A stretch of DNA of 64,000 nucleotides from Myroides sp. WP-1 (GCF_014145635.1 NZ_JACHTC010000013.1:45928-109927), one strand, 5' to 3'; positions 1 to 10,600 are shown, counted from the stretch's first letter. Numbers and translations are program-made. The notes: generated from the sequence alone by a model not told the origin.

Positions 1-1622
1 AACTCTGGTTGAATATCCTTTACAGCTACCTGGTTCAATGCTTTGTAAAACACTGATTCACTATCTCTGTTTAAATCAATTGGTGTAATTCCAGGATTTT
101 CAACGCGAACTAAATCTTTATTTTCTCCTTGGCGTTTGTAGACAATGGCGTAATTGTCTTTATAGTTTTCATTAGCAAAACGGATAATATCAGCTTTGGT
201 AATTTTTTCCATACGGTCGATTTCACTTACCGCTTCTTCCCATGATCTACCTTGAATAAATGTTTGGTACATTTCTGTAGCCATTGCATCATTGTCTTCT
301 AAAGCCATCATAGAGTTCTTTCTCAATTCATTGATTACCGCTTGCAACAACCAATCGTCAAATTCTCCTTTTTTAATTTTTTCGATTTGCTCTAACATGA
401 TGTCTCTCACCTCTTCTAAGGTTTGTCCTTCATTTGGCATCCCTGTTAATTGATGAACCGAATAATCTTTCATGATCATTGGCGAACTTCCTGCATACAA
501 TGCTTTTTGTTTTTGATTAATATCTAAGTCAATTAATCCTGCTTGACCATTGCTTAAAAGCATGTCAATCATCGTCACATATAAAGCATCTTGTGTTTTA
601 GCACCTCCCAAACGGAATCCCATTTCCACGCGTTCTGCTTGAGGACTGAAAACCTCTGCTGATTTAATTCCTTGGATCGGTTTTTCTACTGCAACATATT
701 CTTTTGGTTGAACCCCTTTCTTCATGGTACCAAAATACTTGTTTACCATTTGAATTGTTTCTTCAAATTGGATGTCTCCCACTAATACTACAGCAATATT
801 ATTTGGCACATAATACTGATCGAAATAGTTGTGAATTGCTACCATTGAAGGATTCTTCAAATGCTCAGAAGTACCAATTGTCGTTTGCGTTCCGTAGTGT
901 GTTGTTGGAAATAACAACGCCATCATTTTTTCATGTGATGCCCAGAAATCATTATCCTGACCACGGTTAAATTCCTCGTATACTGCCTCTAATTCTGTAT
1001 GAAATAGACGCAATACCAATTGAGAAAAACGCTCTTGTTCAATAATTAAGAATTTTTCTAATTCATTAGAAGGAATAACATTTTTATACACCGTTTCGTC
1101 AAACCAAGTATGTGCATTTGTACCTGTTGCACCAATTGAGGCAACTGATTTATCATACTCATTCGCTACTGCATACTGAGAAGCTTCTTTTGAAACCTCA
1201 TCAATCTTTTTATAGATTGCTTTTTTCTTCTCTGGATCCGTTTCATTCTTGTGTTGTTCATACAAGTCAGAGATTTTTTTAATCAACGCTTGCTCAACTT
1301 CCCAATTAACTGTTCCTAACTTAGACGTTCCTTTAAACAACATATGTTCTAAGTAGTGTGCTAATCCTGTATTGTCTTCTGGGTCATTATTTGATCCTGT
1401 TCGTACAGGAATATACGTTTGAATTCGCGGTTCATCGTGGTTTTGTGCCAAATAAACTTTTAAGCCATTTTGAAGTGTATAAACACGAGCCTTTGCTGGA
1501 TCATTCTCTACATATTCATAGGTAAATCCATTAGCATCTGTCTTTGTAAGTGTTTTATATTGAGCGTGTAAAACTCCACTCATCGAAAATATAAAACCAA
1601 ACAATAAATATCTTTTTTTCAT
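1..1622 (-). CDS. M16 family zinc metallopeptidase (insulinase/pitrilysin type), 3' part outside window
   Basis: The frame is open from an ATG at 1622 to the left edge, about 540 codons, so the C-terminus is missing. The N-terminus has a signal peptide ending near SGVLHAQ, so the protein is exported. The inverted zinc motif HxxEH is present as HYLEHMLFKGT (about 1336-1368), in the usual context NTGLAHYLEH. The sequence then follows an M16 peptidase domain and its inactive partner region. Family members degrade peptides in the periplasm or outer membrane, and in this phylum two M16 units are often fused into a protein of about 900 residues; the visible length agrees with that. A TAGCTTTG box lies just upstream. 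Family assignment is firm; the substrate is unknown. Confidence 0.9.
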   Translation of the reverse strand, partial: MKKRYLLFGFIFSMSGVLHAQYKTLTKTDANGFTYEYVENDPAKARVYTLQNGLKVYLAQNHDEPRIQTYIPVRTGSNNDPEDNTGLAHYLEHMLFKGTSKLGTVNWEVEQALIKKISDLYEQHKNETDPEKKKAIYKKIDEVSKEASQYAVANEYDKSVASIGATGTNAHTWFDETVYKNVIPSNELEKFLIIEQERFSQLVLRLFHTELEAVYEEFNRGQDNDFWASHEKMMALLFPTTHYGTQTTIGTSEHLKNPSMVAIHNYFDQYYVPNNIAVVLVGDIQFEETIQMVNKYFGTMKKGVQPKEYVAVEKPIQGIKSAEVFSPQAERVEMGFRLGGAKTQDALYVTMIDMLLSNGQAGLIDLDINQKQKALYAGSSPMIMKDYSVHQLTGMPNEGQTLEEVRDIMLEQIEKIKKGEFDDWLLQAVINELRKNSMMALEDNDAMATEMYQTFIQGRSWEEAVSEIDRMEKITKADIIRFANENYKDNYAIVYKRQGENKDLVRVENPGITPIDLNRDSESVFYKALNQVAVKDIQPE

Positions 1623-1641
1623 AAATAGTATTTTGTATGCC

Positions 1642-1649
1642 CAAAGCTA
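1642..1649 (-). promoter_or_regulatory. Bacteroidota -7 box (TAGCTTTG) for the M16 peptidase gene
   Basis: Read on the minus strand this is an exact TAnnTTTG match, ending 19 bases before the ATG at 1622. A TTTTTG lies about 22 bases further upstream and could serve as the -33 element, with slightly long spacing. Confidence 0.5.
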
Positions 1650-1698
1650 AACATAATTCTCTTTTGTCGCACAAAAATTACATATAGTAAAAAAAGAA

Positions 1699-1727
1699 AA
1701 CGCCTTTAGTTATTAACTAAAGGCGTT
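1699..1727 (-). terminator. Intrinsic terminator of the pafA-like gene
   Basis: A near-perfect stem (AACGCCTTTAGTTA paired with its complement, very short loop) is followed on the minus strand by a T-rich run. It lies 18 bases past the stop codon at 1745. Confidence 0.75.
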
Positions 1728-1760
1728 GTTCTTTTATTGTTCTTTTATTGTTCTTTTATT
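1728..1760. repeat. Three tandem copies of an 11-bp repeat across the pafA stop codon
   Basis: GTTCTTTTATT is repeated three times in a row. The minus-strand stop codon of the phosphatase lies inside the array. Because 11 is not a multiple of 3, losing or gaining a copy would change the last residues. Confidence 0.7.
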
Positions 1761-3394
1761 GCTTCGTGAATTGGTGTACCAATGTTGCCATTTGGAAACT
1801 CAATTTTCAATAGTTGCGCAATGGTTGGCGCGATATCTGTCATATGGGTTTGACGTGTTGTTTTTCCTTGTTTAACACCCCATCCCATAAAAACTGCAGG
1901 AATGTGAGCATCATAAGAATTCCAACTTCCGTGTGTTGTTCCTTTTCCATCTTTAGAACCACTAAACCACTGTGGCTCTAAAATGATTTGAATTGCACCA
2001 CTTCTCTTATAATTGTAGCCATTAATAATGCGCTCTCTTAGTATTTGTGGTACAGATGATTCAGCAGCTTCATTCATATCTACAACGAAGGCTACTCCTT
2101 CTACTTTTTTCAACCATTTAATTGCCGCCGCAATAACCTCATCTTCTTCTACATCATTTTTCTCAATAACCTCATAATTCAGATGTACTTGATAATTAGC
2201 CAAACTTTTAATCAAATCTGCTACACCAAACTTACTGCTTAACTGCTCATTCAATTCTTTGCGAATTGTTTTCGTATCAAAGTAACCTGAATTACCTTTT
2301 TGGTCAGCGAAGAACTTCGGATTATGTGCTGCACCGTGATCTGCACTTAAAAATAGGGTATAGTTTCCCTTGCCAATATGTTGATCTAAATAGGTCAAGA
2401 AATCCGCAATATCGCGATCTAAACGCAAATAGGTATCTTCTATTTCAATAGAATTAATCGCAAATTGATGTCCAATATAATCTGTAGAAGACAAACTAAC
2501 AGCAAGGAAATCTGGTACCTGAGCGGGGTTATTTCCTAGCTTTTCACTTTCAATTGCTCGTTTAGCAAAATCAAGTGTTAATGTATTTCCCTGTGGAGTA
2601 CTTTTGATTAATTCGTACCCATTTTCTTTCTTTAGTTTTACCAAGTCACGTGGAAATGTTGGCGCTTTTTCTCCCTTAAATGTTTCCTCGTATACATTGT
2701 CATCGGCAGTACTCAATACATACGTGTTTATTGGATATAGCGTTTTCCATCCTTGTTTATAGTATTGATCTACTAGTTTCTCTTTGTTGAATCCCTTTAC
2801 CCATTTTGGCAATTCATTCATATAATAAGTACTCGTAATCCAATCACCTGTTTTTCCATCTAACCAATACGCTGCATTGGCAAAATGTCCGGCAGGCAGA
2901 ATTCCTCCTCTATCTTTAATCGCAATACCAATTACTTTGGACTGGAAGTTAGTAGCCAATTTCAATTGGTCTGTAACGGTAGATACCAATAAATTTTTAG
3001 GGGATTGTTGTCCTACTTTTCCTTCTCCGCCAACCGCTTGTACGCTGTCATCTTGTGTACAATACATATTTTGTCCCGTTGCTTGGATAATAAAATCGTT
3101 TCCTGCAATACCGTGAATTGCGGGTACACTTCCTGTATAGATTGTGCTATGTCCGATAGCAGTATAGGTTGGCACGTAATCAATCAAAGTATTTTCACTG
3201 GAAAAACCTTCATTTAACAAACGCTTAAATCCATTTTCACTATAGCGGTCATAATAGCGATACAAGTAATCCCATCGCATTTGATCAACAACAAGACCTA
3301 CGACCAATTTTGGTTTCTCCATCTTTTCACTGGCAAAAATGGCTAGCGAAAACAAGCAACTTATTGCTGTAATTACAGTTGACTTAACATTCAT
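1745..3394 (-). CDS. pafA: PafA-type alkaline phosphatase superfamily enzyme
   Basis: This 549-residue exported phosphomonoesterase probably releases phosphate in the periplasm. A signal peptide (residues 1-22) precedes VVGLVVDQMRWDY, where Asp37 is the first metal ligand. The predicted Thr nucleophile is Thr78 in PTYTAIGHST; Asn99, Lys160 and Arg162 match the substrate-binding residues of Elizabethkingia PafA. Further metal ligands are Asp305/His309 (STDYIGH), Asp352/His353 (SADHG) and His488 (GTTHGSW). Use of Thr rather than Ser separates PafA from PhoA. The gene is single and diverges from a Crp/Fnr-type regulator; co-regulation is not shown. Three 11-bp repeats overlap the stop codon. Confidence 0.88.
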   Translation of the reverse strand: MNVKSTVITAISCLFSLAIFASEKMEKPKLVVGLVVDQMRWDYLYRYYDRYSENGFKRLLNEGFSSENTLIDYVPTYTAIGHSTIYTGSVPAIHGIAGNDFIIQATGQNMYCTQDDSVQAVGGEGKVGQQSPKNLLVSTVTDQLKLATNFQSKVIGIAIKDRGGILPAGHFANAAYWLDGKTGDWITSTYYMNELPKWVKGFNKEKLVDQYYKQGWKTLYPINTYVLSTADDNVYEETFKGEKAPTFPRDLVKLKKENGYELIKSTPQGNTLTLDFAKRAIESEKLGNNPAQVPDFLAVSLSSTDYIGHQFAINSIEIEDTYLRLDRDIADFLTYLDQHIGKGNYTLFLSADHGAAHNPKFFADQKGNSGYFDTKTIRKELNEQLSSKFGVADLIKSLANYQVHLNYEVIEKNDVEEDEVIAAAIKWLKKVEGVAFVVDMNEAAESSVPQILRERIINGYNYKRSGAIQIILEPQWFSGSKDGKGTTHGSWNSYDAHIPAVFMGWGVKQGKTTRQTHMTDIAPTIAQLLKIEFPNGNIGTPIHEAIKEQ

Positions 3395-3441
3395 TTTAAA
3401 CTATTTATTTGGGTGTTATTATAGTAATTAATAGGGTCTTA

Positions 3442-3449
3442 CAAAGCTA
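3442..3449 (-). promoter_or_regulatory. -7 box (TAGCTTTG) for pafA
   Basis: Exact TAnnTTTG match on the minus strand, about 48 bases before the phosphatase ATG. It is the same octamer as the box before the M16 gene. No -33 TTG at standard spacing was found. Confidence 0.45.
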
Positions 3450-3657
3450 TTAAAGTCGTTCAACATAGAAAACATCTCCTGTCTTAAAGTTTGTTAGCAT
3501 ATCTAACTACTAAAAAAAATGATTTTGACAAATAAAACCTTTTTGTCTGAATTTCATATTACCTCAGCATTAAATATCAATAATTATTTCTTTAATTCTA
3601 AAAAGAAATCAAACGACTTGTTTTTTATTCTCCGTCTTCCTTTCGAGGAGAATAACG

Positions 3658-3665
3658 TATCTTTG
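3658..3665 (+). promoter_or_regulatory. -7 box (TATCTTTG) for the Crp/Fnr gene
   Basis: Exact TAnnTTTG match 37 bases before the ATG at 3703. No matching -33 element at 19-21 bases was seen. Confidence 0.5.
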
Positions 3666-3702
3666 TTTTTTCTTGAATTTGATCTAACTCATTTGGCATA
3701 CA

Positions 3703-4263
3703 ATGATTATTGAACAGCTTCTTACCGCTATTTACCCTTTACCCGAGCCTTCTTTAACTGCTTTAAAGGGGTTGTGTAGTGAATTGCACCTACCGAAAGG
3801 ACATATTCTACTAGAAGCGGATCGAATTGAACATCATATTTACTTTATTAAAAAAGGGGTTGTCCGTGCCTTTTCTACCCATGAAGAAGGGGAAATCACC
3901 TTTTGGTTTGGCGAAGAAGGAAGTACCATTCTCTCGATGAAAAACTACGTTGAAAATCAGAAAAGCTATGAAAGCATTGAGTTATTGGTTGATTGTGAAC
4001 TATATCAAGTCAATGTCAATGAGTTGAGTAAGCACTATCTAACGGATATCCACATCGCTAATTTTGGACGCAAGCTAGCGGAAAAAGAATTGATGCGAGT
4101 TGAAAAGCGAATTATATCACGAGATTTGCTTTCTGCTACGGAACGCTACAAAGATTTAATTGAAAATTTCCCCACTATTATTCAGCGGGTTCCCTTAAAA
4201 TATATCGCTTCGTATTTGGGTATTACGCAAGTAAGTTTGAGCCGAATTCGAAAGGATATTTAA
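3703..4263 (+). CDS. Crp/Fnr family transcriptional regulator
   Basis: This 186-residue regulator has an N-terminal cyclic-nucleotide-binding-like beta-roll (residues about 5-115, including YFIKKGVVRAF) and a C-terminal helix-turn-helix (about 150-186, LKYIASYLGITQVSLSRIRK). There is no Cys cluster, so it is not an iron-sulfur Fnr. The usual phosphate-binding arginine motif of true CRP is not evident, so the effector is unknown. Such short regulators are common as single genes in Flavobacteria. The ATG at 3703 is supported by the TATCTTTG box upstream. Confidence 0.88.
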   Translation: MIIEQLLTAIYPLPEPSLTALKGLCSELHLPKGHILLEADRIEHHIYFIKKGVVRAFSTHEEGEITFWFGEEGSTILSMKNYVENQKSYESIELLVDCELYQVNVNELSKHYLTDIHIANFGRKLAEKELMRVEKRIISRDLLSATERYKDLIENFPTIIQRVPLKYIASYLGITQVSLSRIRKDI

Positions 4264-4360
4264 CTACCCGAAAAACCGGAGTGAACTGCTAATTTTATCT
4301 TAGTCTTCATGGTGTACGCCTAATCTTTACTTATCTTTAGGCTCATAATAACAACGCGAC

Positions 4361-5047
4361 ATGAATAAAATTAAAGTGGTTGCCTTTGATGCAGATGATA
4401 CCCTCTGGATCAATGAACCTTTTTTTAGAGAAGCAGAACAACAATTCTGTATTTTACTGGAAGATTATCTTACGCATCAAAGTATTTCTCAAATCCTCTT
4501 TAAAACACAAGTAGATAATTTACCATTATATGGTTATGGCATAAAAGGGTTTACGTTATCGATGATTGAATCAGCTGAGATTATTTCCAAGGGAACCTTA
4601 AATCCTAAAATCATCGATAAAGTTGTCAAAATAGGAAAGGAACTATTAACCAAGCCTGTTGAATTATTAGACGATGTAGAGATTATTCTTCAAGAATTAC
4701 AAGCAAAGTATCGCTTAGTTGTTGCAACAAAAGGCGACTTAAAGGATCAACACCGCAAATTGCATAAATCAGGGCTAGGACCATACTTTCATCATATTGA
4801 AGTGATGACTGATAAGGAAAAAATTGATTATGAAAAATTACTCAAGCGCCTCGATGTACAACCGGATGAATTTATCATGATTGGAAATTCACTGCGTTCG
4901 GATGTATTACCTGTTTTGGAACTGGGAGGATACGCTGTTCACGTTCCTTTTCATACCACATGGTTACATGAGCATATTGAACACCCTGTAATTCACGAGA
5001 ACTTTACCTCTATTAAAAAGTTATCCGAAATTAAAGGAATATTATAA
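4361..5047 (+). CDS. HAD superfamily hydrolase
   Basis: The 228-residue protein starts with KVVAFDADDTLW, the HAD motif I DxD (nucleophile Asp10, acid/base Asp12). A helical cap follows, then motif II (VVATKGD), the motif III lysine region, and motif IV (MIGNSLRSDVLPV). It has no signal peptide and is probably a cytosolic phosphatase for a small metabolite. A near-consensus box (TATCTTTA) lies just upstream. The gene stands apart from the regulator before it by 97 bases and from the lipoprotein after it by 36 bases. The substrate cannot be told. Confidence 0.87.
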   Translation: MNKIKVVAFDADDTLWINEPFFREAEQQFCILLEDYLTHQSISQILFKTQVDNLPLYGYGIKGFTLSMIESAEIISKGTLNPKIIDKVVKIGKELLTKPVELLDDVEIILQELQAKYRLVVATKGDLKDQHRKLHKSGLGPYFHHIEVMTDKEKIDYEKLLKRLDVQPDEFIMIGNSLRSDVLPVLELGGYAVHVPFHTTWLHEHIEHPVIHENFTSIKKLSEIKGIL

Positions 5048-5083
5048 CATGTTTATATACTAATCAATACAAAAAAACAAGCT

Positions 5084-5563
5084 ATGAAAACAAGATTTTT
5101 AATCTTAGCAACACTAACCTTAACATCAGGTTACCTCTTGACGAGCTGTAAAGAAAGCAGCAAAGAAGCTCCTATAACTGTTCCAGTATCAACGGAAGCG
5201 AGTCAGGTGGAAGCAACAAAGGTAGAGCCTATTAACCTAACTTTTGTTTCAGAAGGATATGCAACAAAAGAAGAAGGATCCGATTGGATAAAAATCAACA
5301 TAACGAGTTTAGAACAAGATCAAGTTGCTATTCTCGTAACTTCAAGAGAGGATATTAAAAAACCTACTTGTTCTTTAGAAACAGTAGCAACCAAATTGAA
5401 TGACCACACGTATCAAGCCATCTTACAAGAAGTTCCGGTAAACTTTTCTCTAAAAGAGGGAGAACTAAACATTGATACAGTTCATGAAAGTGACAGAGGG
5501 GTTTTATCTTACTATTGTTCTGGTGGAGGTTCTTTAGTTGGAAACTATAAAACAGCAAACTAA
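5084..5563 (+). CDS. Small lipoprotein of unknown function
   Basis: This 159-residue protein has a hydrophobic signal followed by a lipobox, YLLTSC, so it is predicted to be lipidated at Cys22 and exported. A low-complexity linker rich in Glu, Val and Thr follows, then a small domain with two further cysteines (near CSLET and YYCSGGG) that could form a disulfide. No known family is recognised. It may be co-transcribed with the HAD gene 36 bases upstream and ends at a strong bidirectional terminator. Confidence 0.75.
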   Translation: MKTRFLILATLTLTSGYLLTSCKESSKEAPITVPVSTEASQVEATKVEPINLTFVSEGYATKEEGSDWIKINITSLEQDQVAILVTSREDIKKPTCSLETVATKLNDHTYQAILQEVPVNFSLKEGELNIDTVHESDRGVLSYYCSGGGSLVGNYKTAN

Positions 5564-5624
5564 ATTCATTTATACTCGTATTTTCTGTAGGCATTACATC
5601 GTTTATAAAGATGAACAGCTTGTA

Positions 5625-5656
5625 CAAAAAAAGGAAGCCTCTCGGTTTCCTTTTTC
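5625..5656. terminator. Bidirectional intrinsic terminator
   Basis: A stem of A-rich plus GGAAGCC paired with GGTTTCC plus T-run, with a TCTC loop, sits between converging genes ending at 5563 (+) and 5682 (-). It has T-runs on both strands. Confidence 0.8.
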
Positions 5657-5681
5657 TGTTTCATAAGCAATTTATTCTCTA

Positions 5682-6383
5682 CTAAAAACGATATCCTACA
5701 TAAACACCAAAATTCTGATTGTAGATTTTAAAATCATTCGCGCCTTGATTTTCTTCTACGCCAAACGTATTGGAGTTATCAAAAATAGACGCAAATCCAC
5801 GAGTATATTGTGCACCTAAAATCAAACCAAATTTGAATTGATATTCAATCCCCGCAGTAATACCATAATCCATCTTTTGGAGGTACTTACTATCTTCTTG
5901 ATCATCTTCTGTTGAGCCAAAGATTCCGTGGTCTTTATAGGTTTTTCCTTCTTCGTCAACTGACGTAATCGAGGAATACAACAACATATTGATATAAGGC
6001 CCTGCATATACTTGCAATCCGCCTACCTTAAAAGTTGGGCTAATGGGATTCAAGCGCAAGCTGTGCATTTCAAGCGTTGCATTAAACGTGTGATTATCTA
6101 ATTCGCGTTTAAAATCGGCGCCGTAATTTTGGTAAAACAACTCGTGTTTCAATCCGAAATACGTTCCTATACTATTATCTACACTAATTCCTACAAAGAA
6201 ATTATTTCTATTATCTATTTTGCCATCTAGGGCTAATACATTCACGTCTCCTCCTTTCAGTGTAGATTGGAGCCATCCTGCTTTTACACTAAACGAAGTT
6301 TTTCCTTTTAGATCTTCATTAAAGTCTTGAGCCTTCATCGAAAACCCAGTTAATACTAATAAACTAAAAATAATGTGTTTCAT
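5682..6383 (-). CDS. Outer-membrane beta-barrel-like protein, last gene of the efflux operon
   Basis: The start is placed at the internal ATG 6383, because MKHIIFSLLVLTGFSMKAQ is a clear signal peptide and GGGGAG lies just before it; the longer frame would only add residues overlapping the upstream gene. The mature protein (about 215 residues) has alternating hydrophobic strands and ends in VYVGYRF, a typical terminal aromatic barrel signature. It starts 10 bases after the TolC-like gene and so belongs to the four-gene cation-efflux operon. It may be a porin-like or sensing accessory component; this role is inferred from position only. Confidence 0.75.
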   Translation of the reverse strand: MKHIIFSLLVLTGFSMKAQDFNEDLKGKTSFSVKAGWLQSTLKGGDVNVLALDGKIDNRNNFFVGISVDNSIGTYFGLKHELFYQNYGADFKRELDNHTFNATLEMHSLRLNPISPTFKVGGLQVYAGPYINMLLYSSITSVDEEGKTYKDHGIFGSTEDDQEDSKYLQKMDYGITAGIEYQFKFGLILGAQYTRGFASIFDNSNTFGVEENQGANDFKIYNQNFGVYVGYRF

Positions 6384-6393
6384 ACTCCCCTTC

Positions 6394-7692
6394 TTAAAAA
6401 TCAATATCCCAAATTCCAACTGCTTTCTCTAACTCTACCAACGACTCTGCATAGCCAAACAAAGTTTCTGCATACGCTTGTTGGGTTTCATTATAGGTAC
6501 GTTGTGCATCTAATACTTCCAACAAGCTACTTGCACCGCGTTGATAACTATACTTTATCCCTTCGAATACTTGTTTTGCTTCTTCTAGCATTCCATTTTC
6601 AAAGCGCTGTATTTGCTTTTGTTTGGTTAAATAGTTTCGATAGGCTTGTGTGATTTCCTTTTCGAGTTCGAGTTCTACCATATCATATTCTAACGCTGCT
6701 TGACGTTCTTCATACAACGCTGTTTTCAATCCCGATTCACGTCGATTGGAGAACTTTAAAGGAACTGAAATTCCCGCTTTTACAACGGTATTACCCGGTG
6801 TAGGAGCCACCGCATTTTTAACGAAAGAATTGTTTTCTACACCGATGTTTAGTCCTAAATCAATCACGCGTTCTGCACGAGCTAACGCCACTTGCTTTCT
6901 TGCAACTACTTGATTTTGTTGCGCAACCAAATAATCTGCTCGATTATTTTGTGCTGTAACAATTAAATCCTCTAGAGCAAACAAGCGTACAAATTGGCTA
7001 AAATCTCCCATTGGTAAATAAACAGAATCTACTCTTTTCGCACTGATGATATTGCGTATCTCCATTAAACTATTTTCCCATGTATCATCTGCATCTTGTA
7101 AATCATTCAACATCGATTTTGCTTCGAGCTTACTTTGAATGGCATCTACTTTGCTAATTTGCCCTAACGAGTAGCGAATACTATCCGATTGAGCCACTTG
7201 TAACATCGATTCATAAGAATCTTTCTGAATATCGTACAACATCTTGTTTTGCATGGCTTCCAAAAAGGTAATTGTCGATTCGGCACGCAACGCATGGAAA
7301 AATTCTTGAAGTTCTAATTCAGCTAGTACTTTTTGTTCGTTCGCCAAGTTTTTTCTTGCTTTTCGCTTGCCACCTAATTCCAAATCCCAAGATAATTCCG
7401 CCTCAAAACCATACCCCATTTGCATGCGTTTTTGTTGGTTATCTGCCCAACCAATACTCAATTCAGGATCAGGAAATGCTTTGGCAGCCTGTACTTCTGC
7501 TTCTGCAATATTGATATTGTATTTTTCCGCAGCATAGCTCAAGTTGTTTGCTATCATTTTGGATAGAAACTCTTTATAGGTAAGTTCGCTTTTTGTTGTA
7601 GACTGCTCTGTATGCCCACTTTGAGCATACATGGCACTTCCACAAAACACAGCCATAACACTTATACTTATATATTTTTTCAACCTATTCAT
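6394..7692 (-). CDS. TolC/CusC-like outer-membrane efflux channel
   Basis: This 432-residue exported protein (signal peptide MNRLKKYISISVMAVFCGSA) has two TolC-like halves rich in long amphipathic helices: AAEKYNINIAEAEVQAAKAFPDPE near the start and QRGASSLLEVLDAQRTYNETQ near the end, the latter a classic TolC-family segment. It would form the outer-membrane exit duct for the RND pump encoded 7 bases upstream. The length matches the CusC/CzcC group. Confidence 0.9.
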   Translation of the reverse strand: MNRLKKYISISVMAVFCGSAMYAQSGHTEQSTTKSELTYKEFLSKMIANNLSYAAEKYNINIAEAEVQAAKAFPDPELSIGWADNQQKRMQMGYGFEAELSWDLELGGKRKARKNLANEQKVLAELELQEFFHALRAESTITFLEAMQNKMLYDIQKDSYESMLQVAQSDSIRYSLGQISKVDAIQSKLEAKSMLNDLQDADDTWENSLMEIRNIISAKRVDSVYLPMGDFSQFVRLFALEDLIVTAQNNRADYLVAQQNQVVARKQVALARAERVIDLGLNIGVENNSFVKNAVAPTPGNTVVKAGISVPLKFSNRRESGLKTALYEERQAALEYDMVELELEKEITQAYRNYLTKQKQIQRFENGMLEEAKQVFEGIKYSYQRGASSLLEVLDAQRTYNETQQAYAETLFGYAESLVELEKAVGIWDIDF

Positions 7693-7699
7693 CTCAATG

Positions 7700-10600
7700 T
7701 TAATTTTCTTCTGTTTCTTCTACTTTTACAAAGTCACTGTCTTTACCCCATTTGCGTTCCACTAAATAGTATAACGCTGGTAGGACGAAAAGGGTTAAAA
7801 TAGTTGCAAACAACAACCCATAAACGATAACAGTTGCTAAAGGACGTTGAACATCCGAACCGATTCCCGTTGCCATAGACGCTGGAAATAACCCCAAGAT
7901 AGCTACCGTTGCTGTCATCAATACAGGTCTAAATCGCTGTTCAGCACCTAATAATACTGCTTCTATTAAAGCATGTCCTTTTTTGCGCAAATCGTTGATA
8001 TGCGAGATCATAATGACTCCATTTTGAATTGCAACTCCAAACAGGGCAATAAATCCTACAGCAGAAGAAACGTTTAAAGACATTCCTCTCACATTCAAGG
8101 CTAGCATTCCCCCAAATAAAGCCAATGGAACAACCACCATTAACAAACCTGCTTGTCTAAACTGTCCAAAAGCACCATATAGCAAAACAAACATCAAACA
8201 CAACGTAAGGGGAACGATAATCGCCAAACGATTATATGCACGGTGTTGATTTTCAAACTGTCCACCCCATTCGATGTGAAATTTATTGTGGTCGTACGTG
8301 ATGTTCTCTTCTATTTTTTGTTGAGCTTCTTTGAGTAAAGAGCCTAAATCTCTATTTCGAACATTTAGCTTTACCGTTAGATGACGTCTATTCATCTCTC
8401 GTGTAATTGTACTTTCACCAGTACTTGTTTTTACATCAGCCACTTGTGAAAGCGGAATTTTAGCACCTGTACTCGATGTCAACATGAGATTGGCAATTTT
8501 TTCTGGTGTATTTCGACTTTCTTCTGTATAACGCGCACTAATATCATACACTTTATTTCCAATGAAGATTTGAGAAATTGCTTTTCCACCAATAGCTACT
8601 TCGATCAATTCTGCTACATCGGATACATTTAATCCATACTGTGCAATCTTATCTCGGTTGGCGTGAATTTGCAATTGCGGTAACGGCGGTTCTTGGTCGA
8701 TTGCCAAATCTACTGCCCCATCTACTGTTTTTAATGTACCTAACACTTCGTTGGCAATACGTCTGGTTTCGTGAAAATCTTCTCCATATACTTTTACAAC
8801 CAATTCACTATGTGCTCCCGAAATTTTGTCCATTACTCCATCAATCATAGGTTGAGCAAAACCAACGGTAAATCCTGGTAGTGATTCGTATTCTGCTGCT
8901 AATTCTTCGATTAAATCATTTTTTGTCTTTCCTCTTGGCCATTCTTTGTATGGTTTAATTCCGATTGAACACTCAAAATGAGAAGGTGTAAATGGATCCG
9001 TTCCATCATCATTTCGCCCTGCTTGCACCATTACATACGTCACTTCTTCATACTTCATGGTTCTGGCGCGCAAGGTATCGCTCATTTCTTTGGATTTCTC
9101 TAATGAAATTCCTGGAGGTAAAGTCACTTGTAACCAAATAGATCCTTCATCCAATGGCGGTAAAAAGTCTTTCCCCACTTTTACTGTTAATCCAATGGTA
9201 ACCGCAAGTACAATAAGAATTGGCAAGAACACTTGTTTTGGTTTTTTCATAATCTTTTCGATGCGATTATGATATACTCCCGTTAATTTTTCCAACCATT
9301 TATTGTGATAAATTTTTCTTGGTTTTTTATACACTGCATAAGCCAATCCTGGAATTAAAAAGAGCGCTACCAATAAGGCTCCTAGTAAAGCAAATCCTAC
9401 AGTAAAAGCCATTGGTGTAAACAATTTCTTTTCGACACGCTCAAAAGCAAAAAGAGGTAAATAAGCAGTGATGATGATAATTGTAGCGAAGAACACCGGT
9501 TTTGCAACTTCTTTGGCGCGTTGTGCGATTGATTTTTCCTTTAATTCCTCATTCGGACTATCTTCTCGCTTCTTGAGGATAGATTCCATCATCACGATAG
9601 CACCATCGACAATAATACCGAAATCAATTGCCCCTAATGACAGCAAGTTTGCCGGAATATCGGTAAAATGCATTAAGATAAAAGCAAATAAAAGAGAAAC
9701 CGGAATCGTAATTGCTACTAGTAAAGCACCTCTCCAACTACCTAAGAAAACAATTAATACAATAATTACTAAACTAATTCCTTCTATTAACGTTGTTGAT
9801 ACGGTGTGTAAGGTTGTATCTACTAAATCTGTACGATCTAAGAAGGTGTGAATCTTAACTCCTTCAGGTAAAAGTTCACTGTTTAACTCATCTACATATT
9901 GGTGAATTTTCTCCAATACAATCGAAGGATTTTCTCCTTTTAATAGCAGAACGATTCCCTCGATACTATCAGAATAATTTCGCTCTTTATCTGAATATCC
10001 CAAAACCCCTTTGCGTTCGACATTTCCGTATTTTAAACGACCTAAGTCTTTCAAGAATATTGGAATTCCGTTATCTGCTTTGACAACGATTTTTCCCAAA
10101 TCTTCTAAGTCTTTTACTAAACCTATTCCACGAACAACATACCCTAAATCCCCACGAGTTAATACACTTCCTCCTGAATTCACGTTGTTTTCCTCAATTG
10201 TTTCTGTTACATCACTCAGGGATAAATCATATTGTTCTAATTTATGTGGGTCTAATTCAATTTGAAATTGCGTTGTGATTCCTCCAAAATTCGTTACCTC
10301 CGCTACCCCTGAAACCTGATTTAGTTTGGGAATGATAATAAAGTTTTGAATATCGGTTAATTCTCTCAAGCTATAACCATCACCTTCAATGATGTAGCGA
10401 TATACTTCTCCAATAGGAGAGGTTAACGGATCGAGTTCCGGAATAGCATCATAAGGCAATTCCACTGCATTGAGGCGTTCTTGAATACGCTGACGAGCAA
10501 AATAATCATCAACTCCATCTTCAAAAACAAGTGTAATCATCGAAAGTCCGAACGTACTATTACTTCGCATCACATGCATACCCGGCATCCCATTTAGGGC

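Larger units (their letters stand above)
3395..3702. other. Divergent intergenic region between pafA and the Crp/Fnr gene
   Basis: This 308-base AT-rich stretch holds the promoters of both flanking genes. A 64-codon open frame (3519-3713) overlaps the regulator start and has no recognisable domain or start signal, so it is not called as a gene. Confidence 0.6.

Noticed and set aside
3519..3713. 64-codon frame upstream of the Crp/Fnr gene
   Set aside because: It overlaps the regulator's promoter box and start codon and shows no motif.
6384..6419. Longer N-terminus of the last efflux-operon gene
   Set aside because: It would overlap the TolC-like gene; the signal peptide starts at 6383.
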